Shown here piece after piece: positions 1 through 7,831 of a stretch of DNA of 33,881 bases (position 1 is the stretch's first letter; every line of letters begins with the position of its first letter). The stretch lies in the NCBI GenBank assembly GCA_001795735.1, contig MGKQ01000014.1, forward strand, positions 58,789-92,669, given 5' to 3'. The translations under genes were made by a program, and so were the position numbers. A model generated the notes under the pieces. The model was not told the DNA's origin. It searched no databases and worked only from the letters and a program-made list of their open reading frames with translations. Origin of the DNA: Candidatus Yanofskybacteria bacterium RIFCSPLOWO2_02_FULL_41_13 (GTDB taxonomy: Bacteria > Patescibacteriota > Minisyncoccia > 2-02-FULL-40-12 > GWA2-44-9).

Positions 1-1
1 A

Positions 2-592
2 CCGGGCGATTCTCTTGTCGACATGAATTTAACTCAAAAAGTAGCCGATCTTGCCTTAGGCGGACTTGTTGAGGGTTCACTAAAACTTTCGAATGCCAAT
101 TTCGAAAGTTCAGTAGACAATCTGACTGCTTCCGTCATGGATGAAGGCCTTGCCTCTTTTTTCCCCAATATTGACCTGTCTCAAATTAAAACGAGTCAGT
201 CAATAAAAGAAAACGAGGATGCTTATTTTCAACAAATAGATGTTGTTCTAGAAAAATTTGTTAAGGCTTTGCGCCAAGAGGCAGATGAGATTAACTCTAA
301 ACTTGGCCTTATAGATAACGGGGGTATGGCCAACCCTAAATTCATAGCATACTTTATTTCTCAAAAGGAATTATTCGACTCTATTGCCGAAGAGGGAATG
401 CAGATAGTAGTACCGGCAGATTGGTCAAACGAACATCTTGCCCTCATAGGCTACATCTTGCAGCTTTCAGAAGTTAACGAAGCTCTTGCCCAAGGGAAGG
501 ACGATCCCGTCCGAGCGGCTATGGGCTTTAATTTATTTGTTTCTATGTTGGGAGACCTGCCTAAAGTTATTGAATCTTTTTTAAAAAATTAG
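2..592 (+). CDS. Helical protein of unknown function, probably cut at the 5' edge of the window
   Basis: I do not recognise this family. The first ATG is at 23, but the reading frame stays open to the window edge (in-frame residues PGDSLVD precede that ATG) and no ribosome-binding site precedes it, so the true start is probably upstream. The visible protein (189 residues from the ATG) has no signal peptide or membrane segment. It is acidic and largely helical, with a charged stretch near residues 75-95. It sits 24 bp ahead of a large secreted protein and heads a co-directional run that includes PrgI and VirB4, so a role near a secretion apparatus is an inference from context only. Confidence 0.6.
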   Translation, partial: PGDSLVDMNLTQKVADLALGGLVEGSLKLSNANFESSVDNLTASVMDEGLASFFPNIDLSQIKTSQSIKENEDAYFQQIDVVLEKFVKALRQEADEINSKLGLIDNGGMANPKFIAYFISQKELFDSIAEEGMQIVVPADWSNEHLALIGYILQLSEVNEALAQGKDDPVRAAMGFNLFVSMLGDLPKVIESFLKN

Positions 593-616
593 GAATTTAA
601 AGTCAAATAATAAAGA

Positions 617-3109
617 ATGGCCAACAAAATAAAAATTCCGGTAGCCATAGTAGTTATTTTATCTATTATTTCTTTTAGCTTGCCTTCTTCTCAAGTTGCC
701 AACGCCCAGGGCATATCTGAAACTCTCATCGGTGGGCTTAGTTGTACAACCGGTAGAGTCTTAGCTAATGTGTTAGTCAACAAGATAGTCAGTGGAATTA
801 AGCATGTAGCCAGCGAATTTATGAAACAGGCTGGTACTAGGTTCCGGTTCGGAAGTTGGCTTTATGATCAAGTTGTACCGATAGGCGACAACCCAAACGA
901 CACACGAGAAGGTTTTTTGGATATTGCCGCCCGTTGTTTTGCCAGACAGATATTGAATGACATAACCGCTAGAATGATCGGCACTGCCAGAACAAGTGGC
1001 AGAGATGCAAGAGATTGCAGTGACAGAACTCCTGCTTGGCAGAGGGGGGCTTGCCCTTCATTCGTTCGCGACTGGAGAAGATTTTTGACTAATGCCCAGC
1101 ATAGAGGAGAAAATATTTTCCGATCAATGATCGGATCGGCATCTCTTTGCAATAATATTCTTAACCTAAAGAATGTATTTAATGCCACAAATGAACCTGA
1201 CTTGAGAAGCACGTCAGTTCGAGGCCAAAGCTATTCAATCAATAATTTGAGAGTTGGTAATCTTAATACATTTTACGAAAGATCTAGGTGTACTATGCCT
1301 CAAGGCTGGACGCTTCAAAAATACACGAATGATTTTGCCGGTAATGGAAGCTGGAGCGCATTAACAAGATTAGCCGAACCCCAAAACAATTACTATGGGG
1401 CATTAATTATGTCTTTGGGGGAGTTAGCCGCACAGAGAGTTCACGAAGAAAAAAGTGACTCCCAAGAAGCTGGGCCGACAGGATTTACAGCTAGGAGAGG
1501 TAAGCCCGGTAACACATGTTTAATTAAATCAAATATTGGCCAGTGTGTTATTTATAAAGATATCCTCACTCCCGGTAGTGTTATAAGCAACGCTGTATAC
1601 GCCACCATACAAGAAGAGTTGGCTTGGATAACAAATGTAGACGAGTGGCAAGAGCTTATTAGCCGTATGATGGCTAGGGTAATGACCAGAATTCTTAACT
1701 TATCTGAGCCAAGCAACTATGATCAAGAGGATTTTGCGCGAGAGAATACGAAATATGATTCATTCTACGACGGTGACGATTTTGATTCTATTGATTTTGG
1801 ACCAAGTACACCTCCGATGCCTCCGGTCGGCTCAGTAACAGTCTGCGCGGATGCCAATTACCAGGGATTTTGCGAAACATTCTCATTTAGCGATCCCGAT
1901 CTAAGAAATAACCCAATCCTAAATGATTCGGTTTCATCAATCTTAGTGCCGGCCAATACAGTAGTAGCCCTTTATGAGCATATAAACTATGGAGGAGTAG
2001 TGGTATATACCGGTTCTGACGACGACCTCTCGTCTATCCCATCCATCCCAGGATTTGGATCTTTCGACAATGAAACGTCCTCAATAAAAATCTCTCTCTC
2101 GACAAGTGCAACCTGCCAAGACAGGGGTCAAAGTGATAATTATTCAACTCAAGTTCAAACTGCAATCAATACTGTCGTAAATACTACAACTCTTGATGAC
2201 GGCCAAACCGGACCGGGGAATGAAGATGATATGGGAACGTTTCTTGATGCGGTAGTTCTTGAATTAAGGGGAGCGGGACTTAGGGCCGGCCGAGTTAATA
2301 ACGGCCGACTGAGCATAGACTCTATAATCGTAGGTCAATCGAGCGATTCCGACGGAACAGTATACATAATAATAGCCGATGCTTTCTCATCTTCTACTAG
2401 AATAGGGGATAAAACTCAGGTTTTGTGCTCCGATCATGGAAGCTGGTCATGGCTACAGGATCCCGGAGGAATTCCGGTTGGATCAATACCCTACGGCATA
2501 AATCTTCAGACTTCTGGCGGTCAAGTCGTTTCTTCAATAGATGACGGCAATACTTCTAGCTACGGTTACCTCGCTGTTGTCGGCTATCCTTACGGTTCAA
2601 ATGATTTTGTTCTCCTTGATTTAAACGGCGGCATCCTTGAAAGCGGAGATAAGGTTGCGATCAAAAACCAGGCCGCTTATTACTTCAGCGCCCGAAACGG
2701 CGGAGGATCGAGGTTAAGCGCCGATGCCGGCAGTGTCGGCCAGTCTGAAGAACTTGCCATTATTAAATCAGACGGTTCGGCCGGACAAATAACCAGCGGG
2801 ATAACAGTTAACTTTGCCGGTTCGGCATGCTGTTACATGGTCGCCGAAAATGGCGGTGGCGATTTAGTTAATTTCGACCGCCCATTAGCCGGAGCATGGG
2901 AGGCATTCATTCTTACAATAACCGGAAATAGTCCGCCGCCCTTGCCCCAGCCTGGGAACCTTCCCCCTCCACCGACCCCTCAGACCGCTCAATGTGACGA
3001 CGGTGCAGATAACGACAGCGACGGTCAGATAGACTATGTCAGTCCGTATATTAACACGCCGCCAGATTCGGATTGCAGTAGCGTGTCCGACAACGATGAA
3101 AGTCAATAA
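617..3109 (+). CDS. Large secreted multi-domain beta protein (crystallin-like, fascin-like and DNDxDG modules)
   Basis: 830 residues. An N-terminal signal peptide is visible: KIK, then a hydrophobic stretch to about residue 30 ending in an ANA-Q cleavage-like site. Residues 35-400 are Cys-containing and unrecognised. Residues about 407-495 read as a beta/gamma-crystallin-like unit (VCADANYQGFCETF, then ALYEHINYGGVVVYTG and SSIKI). Residues about 674-768 resemble a fascin-like beta-trefoil pair (YYFSARNGGG with AGAWEAFIL). A Pro-rich linker leads to a C-terminal CDDGADNDSDGQIDY / DSDCSS motif typical of Ca-binding MopE or thrombospondin-3-like repeats. Known families suggest an exported, calcium-stabilised surface protein. 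Its link to the neighbouring VirB6/VirB4 genes (9 bp to the next ORF) is inferred. No SD precedes the ATG. Confidence 0.75.
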   Translation: MANKIKIPVAIVVILSIISFSLPSSQVANAQGISETLIGGLSCTTGRVLANVLVNKIVSGIKHVASEFMKQAGTRFRFGSWLYDQVVPIGDNPNDTREGFLDIAARCFARQILNDITARMIGTARTSGRDARDCSDRTPAWQRGACPSFVRDWRRFLTNAQHRGENIFRSMIGSASLCNNILNLKNVFNATNEPDLRSTSVRGQSYSINNLRVGNLNTFYERSRCTMPQGWTLQKYTNDFAGNGSWSALTRLAEPQNNYYGALIMSLGELAAQRVHEEKSDSQEAGPTGFTARRGKPGNTCLIKSNIGQCVIYKDILTPGSVISNAVYATIQEELAWITNVDEWQELISRMMARVMTRILNLSEPSNYDQEDFARENTKYDSFYDGDDFDSIDFGPSTPPMPPVGSVTVCADANYQGFCETFSFSDPDLRNNPILNDSVSSILVPANTVVALYEHINYGGVVVYTGSDDDLSSIPSIPGFGSFDNETSSIKISLSTSATCQDRGQSDNYSTQVQTAINTVVNTTTLDDGQTGPGNEDDMGTFLDAVVLELRGAGLRAGRVNNGRLSIDSIIVGQSSDSDGTVYIIIADAFSSSTRIGDKTQVLCSDHGSWSWLQDPGGIPVGSIPYGINLQTSGGQVVSSIDDGNTSSYGYLAVVGYPYGSNDFVLLDLNGGILESGDKVAIKNQAAYYFSARNGGGSRLSADAGSVGQSEELAIIKSDGSAGQITSGITVNFAGSACCYMVAENGGGDLVNFDRPLAGAWEAFILTITGNSPPPLPQPGNLPPPPTPQTAQCDDGADNDSDGQIDYVSPYINTPPDSDCSSVSDNDESQ

Positions 3110-3118
3110 TAAAACCTA

Positions 3119-5785
3119 ATGTCAAGGCATAGAACAAAAGTCAGTTCTTTACTGTTAACAGTTGCAATAGCTATTATAGTTTTTATTCCCTTGCATTCTG
3201 CACAGGCAGGTTTGGCAGACCTAGCCGTTGATGCTTTTGCTTTTGGCACTGTCGGTTGGATGCTCTCTTTAGCCCGGGGAATTTTGACTTTCTTTATAAG
3301 CCTACTCGGGTCTGGCATAAACTGGGTATTGAGCGTGCCCATAACCGATTCTCAAGTTGTAAAAAGTGTCTGGGAATTAGTCAGGAACTTTACTAATATG
3401 TTCTTCATTATCGCCCTGATTGTTATGGCTTTTGGCACAATATTTAATATCCGGGGATATGATTTGAGATCATTAATCCTAAGGTTCCTTATAGCCGCCC
3501 TTCTTATTAACTTCAGTTTGGTAATCGGGGGAGTAATTATAGACTGGACTCAATCCCTGAGTAATGTTTTTTTGACGGCAATCGGCGATGTCGGCAACAG
3601 ACTGGGCCAAATATTTGTTTTTGGCAATAGGTTCGCTCCGCCCATTAATACAAGCGGTGCCCTGCAAGCCAATACTGTTGATCTAAACACATGGCAGCAA
3701 ACAATTGCAGTTTTTGGCGATATAGTAATGCTGGGAATTGTATTCTTCGCTATGGCCGTATTGTTCGTAATGGTACTGATACGCGTGCCTATTCTTTGGG
3801 CTCTACTCATATTTTCTCCCATAGCCTGGCTCACGAATATACTTCCCAAAACTCAGCATATCCATAGACTGTGGTGGAAATATTTTATTGCATGGAATAT
3901 TTTTCTCCCAATGTATCTTTTCTTTATCTATATCGGCCTTTATATCGGCGACCCGGCAAAACGAACTCAACTATTGGGAACTGCGCAAGGGTCTCAACAA
4001 ATTTTAGGCTCCATCAGGATTGAGGATATATTTTTCTATATCTTAATTTCAATGGTATTGATTTACGGGGCTAAACTCTCCCTCAGCGGATCAATGGCCG
4101 GAAGTGATTTCGGAATAGCCTCGAGTACATGGGCCAAAGGAAAAGCTGCGGCAAGATTTACCGGCATTGGCCTAGCAAGACGCACACCAGGAGTAAGGGA
4201 ACTCGAGCCGATGTACCAAGGTGCAAAAAATTGGTTTGATCAATTTCAGCGAAAATCAAAAGAAAAAGTCGAAGAGAGAGCAGATGCCTGGTCTAAACGT
4301 TTTGGCGTTGAGGGAACCGATGTTAAGCGATTTATGAAAAACGTTGAGGAGGCACTGAAGAAAATGAGAGACAATGGAGATGTCAACAAAAAGACGAAGC
4401 TGGAAGATATAATGATTAACCCTAATAGTTCTCCGGCACAAATCGTAGCAGCCGGAAAGTTACTTAAAGAATTCCACGTAGATGAACTTAACAAAGATCA
4501 GGTGGCAAAAATGAGCGGAGCCTACAGTAGGGCCGGAATTGCAGAACAAAGCAAGTATCTGGCTAGTGTGAACTATGATAAACAGTCTGCGGAAGATTTA
4601 ACTGCCATGCTATCTGATGGATACATTAACAATGTTGACCCCGCCTTTAGAGATAAGTTCAAATCAAGAGTTACTGATGCTCTGATTAAGAAACGTAAAT
4701 ATGGAGATATGGACTCCTACATGAAGTTACTAAATAACTACGGGAATAACGAAGATGATGTCGTTGATGCACTTGGTAAGACCGACAAGGATTTCCTAGA
4801 TGAGATGTCGAGAGATGAGGCATTTACCCTTTTCAATGGACTTAAAAAGAAAGATGGTACAGACATGCAGCGCGCTAAGAAGCTGATTGCTGAAAAAATG
4901 CTAAAGAAGGGATACTTTGCTAAAGAAGGGAAAATAGGAGCAGACGGTAAACTGGAGAGGGCTGGGCTCGAAAATATAATGAAGCTTGCTAAAAACGGCG
5001 GTATTTATGATTCAGACCTTGAGATAAGTAGAGCTCTGAAAGTAGCGGAAGAAAAACGCCTGATATCTGCCTTAGAAATACGCAGACAGTTGCACCTATT
5101 AGATAAAGATGAGGAGGGAAATGAAAAATCATATGACCGAGTTCTCAAAGATCGTGTTCAAAAGCTCAACGCTGAAGGCTTGCTAAAGGTAAGGGTTGAT
5201 GAAATTAGCAAGGATAGTGGTATAACCCTAACTGAAGATGGTGGGAATTTTATGAACGAAGTGCGATCTGTGTTAACAAAAAATCCCGGGAGAATCAAGG
5301 CGATAACCAACCACAACAATTATACGGGCGAGTATCAGAATCTATATGAAAAGATATTTGAAAAAATTAGGGAAGAAACTAAAGAAAGAATACGGGAAAA
5401 AAACAGAGAGAGAATTAGAGCCCAAAATAAAAAGGGCTCGGAATCTAGCACAGAAGTATCTACACTACCGCAACCGCCCCAGCATCTTGGCGGTCCGACA
5501 ATAATGGGTAGGCCAGAGGAAAAACCAACACCAATAAAAAAAGAGGGTGGGAGCCAGAGCCAGATTATTCTGCCTCCTGAAGCCCAATTTAAGCTCGAAC
5601 AAGAGCATGAACAAGCAAGAAATCCAGAAGAAGAAAGAATCAAAAGCCAGATAGCGAAACAAGGATATATGGGTTTTATAATAAAAGAGTCGGCTGATGC
5701 ATTTAGAGACAAACATTTAGACTGGATTGAATCCAGGGTGGGTAGCGAATGGCAGTTCAGGCCACCAAATAAAAAATCTTCCTAA
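3119..5785 (+). CDS. VirB6/TrbL-like polytopic membrane protein with long charged tail
   Basis: 888 residues. The N terminus has a signal-like segment ending SAQAG at about residue 31. It is followed by five or six membrane stretches: about 41-70, 88-110, 117-145, 199-241 (long, probably two helices), 254-278 and 301-324. After about residue 330 the protein becomes a roughly 560-residue charged, helical cytoplasmic tail, with a Lys/Glu/Arg-rich coiled coil near 745-770 and a Pro-rich stretch near 780-815. The architecture matches the VirB6/TrbL channel proteins found beside PrgI and VirB4 in CPR type IV secretion-like clusters. That assignment rests on topology and neighbourhood, not on a diagnostic motif. 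It lies 9 bp after the secreted protein and 17 bp before the next gene, so it is probably co-transcribed. Confidence 0.65.
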   Translation: MSRHRTKVSSLLLTVAIAIIVFIPLHSAQAGLADLAVDAFAFGTVGWMLSLARGILTFFISLLGSGINWVLSVPITDSQVVKSVWELVRNFTNMFFIIALIVMAFGTIFNIRGYDLRSLILRFLIAALLINFSLVIGGVIIDWTQSLSNVFLTAIGDVGNRLGQIFVFGNRFAPPINTSGALQANTVDLNTWQQTIAVFGDIVMLGIVFFAMAVLFVMVLIRVPILWALLIFSPIAWLTNILPKTQHIHRLWWKYFIAWNIFLPMYLFFIYIGLYIGDPAKRTQLLGTAQGSQQILGSIRIEDIFFYILISMVLIYGAKLSLSGSMAGSDFGIASSTWAKGKAAARFTGIGLARRTPGVRELEPMYQGAKNWFDQFQRKSKEKVEERADAWSKRFGVEGTDVKRFMKNVEEALKKMRDNGDVNKKTKLEDIMINPNSSPAQIVAAGKLLKEFHVDELNKDQVAKMSGAYSRAGIAEQSKYLASVNYDKQSAEDLTAMLSDGYINNVDPAFRDKFKSRVTDALIKKRKYGDMDSYMKLLNNYGNNEDDVVDALGKTDKDFLDEMSRDEAFTLFNGLKKKDGTDMQRAKKLIAEKMLKKGYFAKEGKIGADGKLERAGLENIMKLAKNGGIYDSDLEISRALKVAEEKRLISALEIRRQLHLLDKDEEGNEKSYDRVLKDRVQKLNAEGLLKVRVDEISKDSGITLTEDGGNFMNEVRSVLTKNPGRIKAITNHNNYTGEYQNLYEKIFEKIREETKERIREKNRERIRAQNKKGSESSTEVSTLPQPPQHLGGPTIMGRPEEKPTPIKKEGGSQSQIILPPEAQFKLEQEHEQARNPEEERIKSQIAKQGYMGFIIKESADAFRDKHLDWIESRVGSEWQFRPPNKKSS

Positions 5786-5802
5786 CAAAAATAAGTAAGC
5801 AC

Positions 5803-6633
5803 ATGGACGAACAAATAACATCACAACAGAATATTTCACTAAGTGGCATCTCCGGCGGAGGCGAGATTGATATTTACACATACTTCACGGCAAGTCCTTA
5901 TTTTGCCGGCTTTGATAGTTATGAGAGCCCGGAAAGAAAAATATTTTTATCGTCTTTCCGAAGCTTATCTCCTTCACTGCGCGAGTTTTTATCTTCAGAT
6001 ACAACTGCATCAACCATATTTACAACCGGGCAGTCATACAATTTAGATGACAACCAGATCTTTACTCTCGCTAAATCAGTCAGAGAACTTCTGACCGGCA
6101 AGATATTTATAAAAGATTTCCCGATAACTCTATCTTCTAAACTGGGTATAGACGACATAAAAGCGGGGGAGATAGCCGATAAGCTGATTTCCAAATCTTT
6201 CGGACCGATAATTGAGGACTTGAAACGCATACAGCGAAACAAGTTCCCGGACAGAATCTCGCAGATGCAGAAAGAAACCGTGCCTGAAAAGTTAACCCAG
6301 CCGACGGCCAGACCGGTTACATCAAGAGAGGCTCCGACTCCGGCGCAAGCGTTACAAGAGACGAGCGACAAGAAACAAACGATAAGTGCTGAGCCCCGAC
6401 AGCCTTTCGCCTCAAGCTTTAGGCCACCGCCGTCACCTCCGCCCGATTTAAAAGCTAAATCAAGCTTCCAGACAAAACCAGAACCCGTAAAAGCTCCTGC
6501 CCAAAATGTGTTTAAAATTCCAGATTTGGGTCAGTCAGTCAGTCCGGAGAGTAAAGACAAGGATAAAAAATCAATCAATGACGAGCTTGAGAAGATAGCG
6601 AATGTTATTGATCTACGAAGCCAAGAGAAATAA
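5803..6633 (+). CDS. Hypothetical protein, folded N-terminal half and Pro-rich C-terminal half
   Basis: 276 residues and no recognised family. Residues 1-150 look like a helical globular domain (ASPYFAGFDSYESPERKIFL, then a Leu-rich stretch containing ELLTGKIFIKDFPITLSSK). Residues 165-245 are rich in Pro, Ala, Gln and Lys and probably disordered. The last 20 residues are charged and helical. There is no signal peptide or membrane helix. It lies between the VirB6-like gene and prgI in the secretion-like cluster and is likely a cytoplasmic partner of that machinery, by context only. Its stop is followed by an unusual inverted repeat array leading to the prgI start. Confidence 0.6.
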   Translation: MDEQITSQQNISLSGISGGGEIDIYTYFTASPYFAGFDSYESPERKIFLSSFRSLSPSLREFLSSDTTASTIFTTGQSYNLDDNQIFTLAKSVRELLTGKIFIKDFPITLSSKLGIDDIKAGEIADKLISKSFGPIIEDLKRIQRNKFPDRISQMQKETVPEKLTQPTARPVTSREAPTPAQALQETSDKKQTISAEPRQPFASSFRPPPSPPPDLKAKSSFQTKPEPVKAPAQNVFKIPDLGQSVSPESKDKDKKSINDELEKIANVIDLRSQEK

Positions 6634-6634
6634 A

Positions 6635-6738
6635 GATACCAATATACTAATCGGTACTAATGATACGAATATATACTAATCTTTTATTCGAATAATTAGT
6701 ATCATTCGCATGTATTCGTATATTAGTATCTCGTATTA
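6635..6738. repeat. Inverted array of degenerate 8-10 bp words in the prgI leader
   Basis: The whole spacer is made of variants of GATACNAAT. The left half (6635-6680) reads GATACCAAT, ATACTAAT, GGTACTAAT, GATACGAAT, ATACTAAT. After a short turn (6681-6693) the right half repeats the same words in reverse complement (ATTAGTATC at 6695 and 6722, ATTCG at 6704 and 6714). The last word, ATTAGTG at 6735-6741, contains the GTG start of prgI. The composition is very AT-rich. It is not a CRISPR because the units are far too short and there are no spacers. Confidence 0.85.
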
Positions 6739-7089
6739 GTGAAGTTCCAAGTCCCACAATTTATTGCAACGGAAACAAGACTGATCGGGCCATTTACACT
6801 AAAACAGTTCCTCTGGCTTGCCGGCGGGGGAATGGTTATTTTTCTGCTTTTCATAACTCTCAACCAGCTGGTATTTTTTATAGCCGCAATCCCGGTTGCA
6901 GCTATTTTTATCTCTCTGGCCTTCGTTAAAATAAACGAAACACCGCTCATGAATTATGCTTTGTACGGTATTATGTACCTGACTAATCCCAAACGTTATG
7001 TTTTCAAGAAAGAAGAAAGTGAACTACAAGAAATAGTGCTTTCGGATAGAGTATCAAATGAAGTAGTCATTTCCGATAAGAAAAAGTAA
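6739..7089 (+). CDS. PrgI family protein of the type IV secretion-like cluster
   Basis: 116 residues, matching the PrgI family in length and pattern. The N-terminal segment FQVPQFIATETRLIGPFTLKQFLW is characteristic (membrane-proximal 'P-x-F-x-x-E-x-x-I-x-G-x-L-x-x-Q' type). Two adjacent hydrophobic helices follow at about residues 25-45 and 48-68. The cytosolic tail carries the family's YLTNPKRYVFKK segment. In Gram-positive and CPR clusters PrgI is found directly before the VirB4 ATPase and is treated as an inner-membrane component (VirB3-like). Here it is 65 bp before the TraC-like gene. The start is GTG and lies inside the last unit of the upstream repeat array. No SD is visible. Confidence 0.85.
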   Translation: MKFQVPQFIATETRLIGPFTLKQFLWLAGGGMVIFLLFITLNQLVFFIAAIPVAAIFISLAFVKINETPLMNYALYGIMYLTNPKRYVFKKEESELQEIVLSDRVSNEVVISDKKK

Positions 7090-7094
7090 ATTCT

Positions 7095-7154
7095 TGTAAC
7101 TTGTAACGAGAGCCTTGAAATATTCCTCGATACACGATACACGATACACGGTCA
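7095..7154. repeat. 7-bp tandem array in the leader of the TraC-like gene
   Basis: Two copies of TGTAAC(T/G) (7095-7108) and three perfect copies of GATACAC (7129-7149) occupy most of the 65-bp spacer. The two groups use different words but the same 7-bp period, and the array ends 5 nt before the GTG start at 7155. No SD is present. Confidence 0.85.
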
Positions 7155-7793
7155 GTGCCTACCCCGACCCCATCAACCCAACAACTGGTATCAATACGGG
7201 AAATAAGAGACAACATCGTCTTGCTTAAGGACGGTTCAATCCGGGCAATTATCGAAGTCTCGGCGATTAATTTTGAACTCCGCTCAGAGGACGAGCAGAT
7301 AGCCATCATTCAAAATTTTCAAAAATTCATTAATTCATTGGACTTTCCTCTTCAGATCTGCATCGTTTCCAGAAAACTTTTCATTGACAATTACCTTAAG
7401 CTTGCAGTCGAGGCTTCGGGCCAGCTGGACAACGAGCTCTTGCGGATACAGGCAAGCGAATACATTAAATTTATTACGGAGCTTTCATCACTGACGAATA
7501 TCATGTCGAAGAAGTTTTACATTACCGTTCCTTTTTACATTTTTGAGTCTCCCACAAAAACCGGTCTCTTCCAAAGCGTTAAAAGCGCGATGGGATCAGC
7601 TTCCGGAACAATACAATTGAGCGATGAGAAGTTCGCAATATACCAGAACCAACTTATGCAAAGAGCGGAACTTGTTTTCGGCGGATTGGTCGGCTTGGGC
7701 TTAAGGACTCGGCTGATGGAGAAAGATGAGTTGGTGAAAGTATTTTATGATTTATACAATCCGGCGATAAGGACGGCGGAGGAGAAGAAGTAA
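7155..7793 (+). CDS. TraC-like / VirB4 N-terminal-domain-like protein
   Basis: 212 residues with a GTG start. The protein opens with a short Pro/Thr linker, then LVSIREIRDNIVLLKDGSIRAIIEV. This beta-rich opening is typical of TraC/VirB4 N-terminal domains and is followed by EDEQIAIIQNFQKFINSL and SLDFPLQICIVSRKL. There is no P-loop. The family is regularly found just upstream of the VirB4 ATPase in CPR clusters, where the N-terminal domain and the ATPase are separate ORFs. Here VirB4 follows after 38 bp. It is likely a cytoplasmic or membrane-associated subunit of the secretion-like complex. The function is inferred. Confidence 0.7.
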   Translation: MPTPTPSTQQLVSIREIRDNIVLLKDGSIRAIIEVSAINFELRSEDEQIAIIQNFQKFINSLDFPLQICIVSRKLFIDNYLKLAVEASGQLDNELLRIQASEYIKFITELSSLTNIMSKKFYITVPFYIFESPTKTGLFQSVKSAMGSASGTIQLSDEKFAIYQNQLMQRAELVFGGLVGLGLRTRLMEKDELVKVFYDLYNPAIRTAEEKK

Positions 7794-7831
7794 GTTTTTG
7801 TCCAAGAGCAAAGCAATCGATTAACAAAAAG

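Noticed and set aside
868-1212. Long antisense ORFs inside the secretion-cluster genes
   Set aside because: They are shadows of well-supported genes, with no signals of their own.
6635-6738. CRISPR-like array in the prgI leader and other spacers
   Set aside because: Units are 7-11 bp, degenerate and contiguous, without unique spacers or cas genes.
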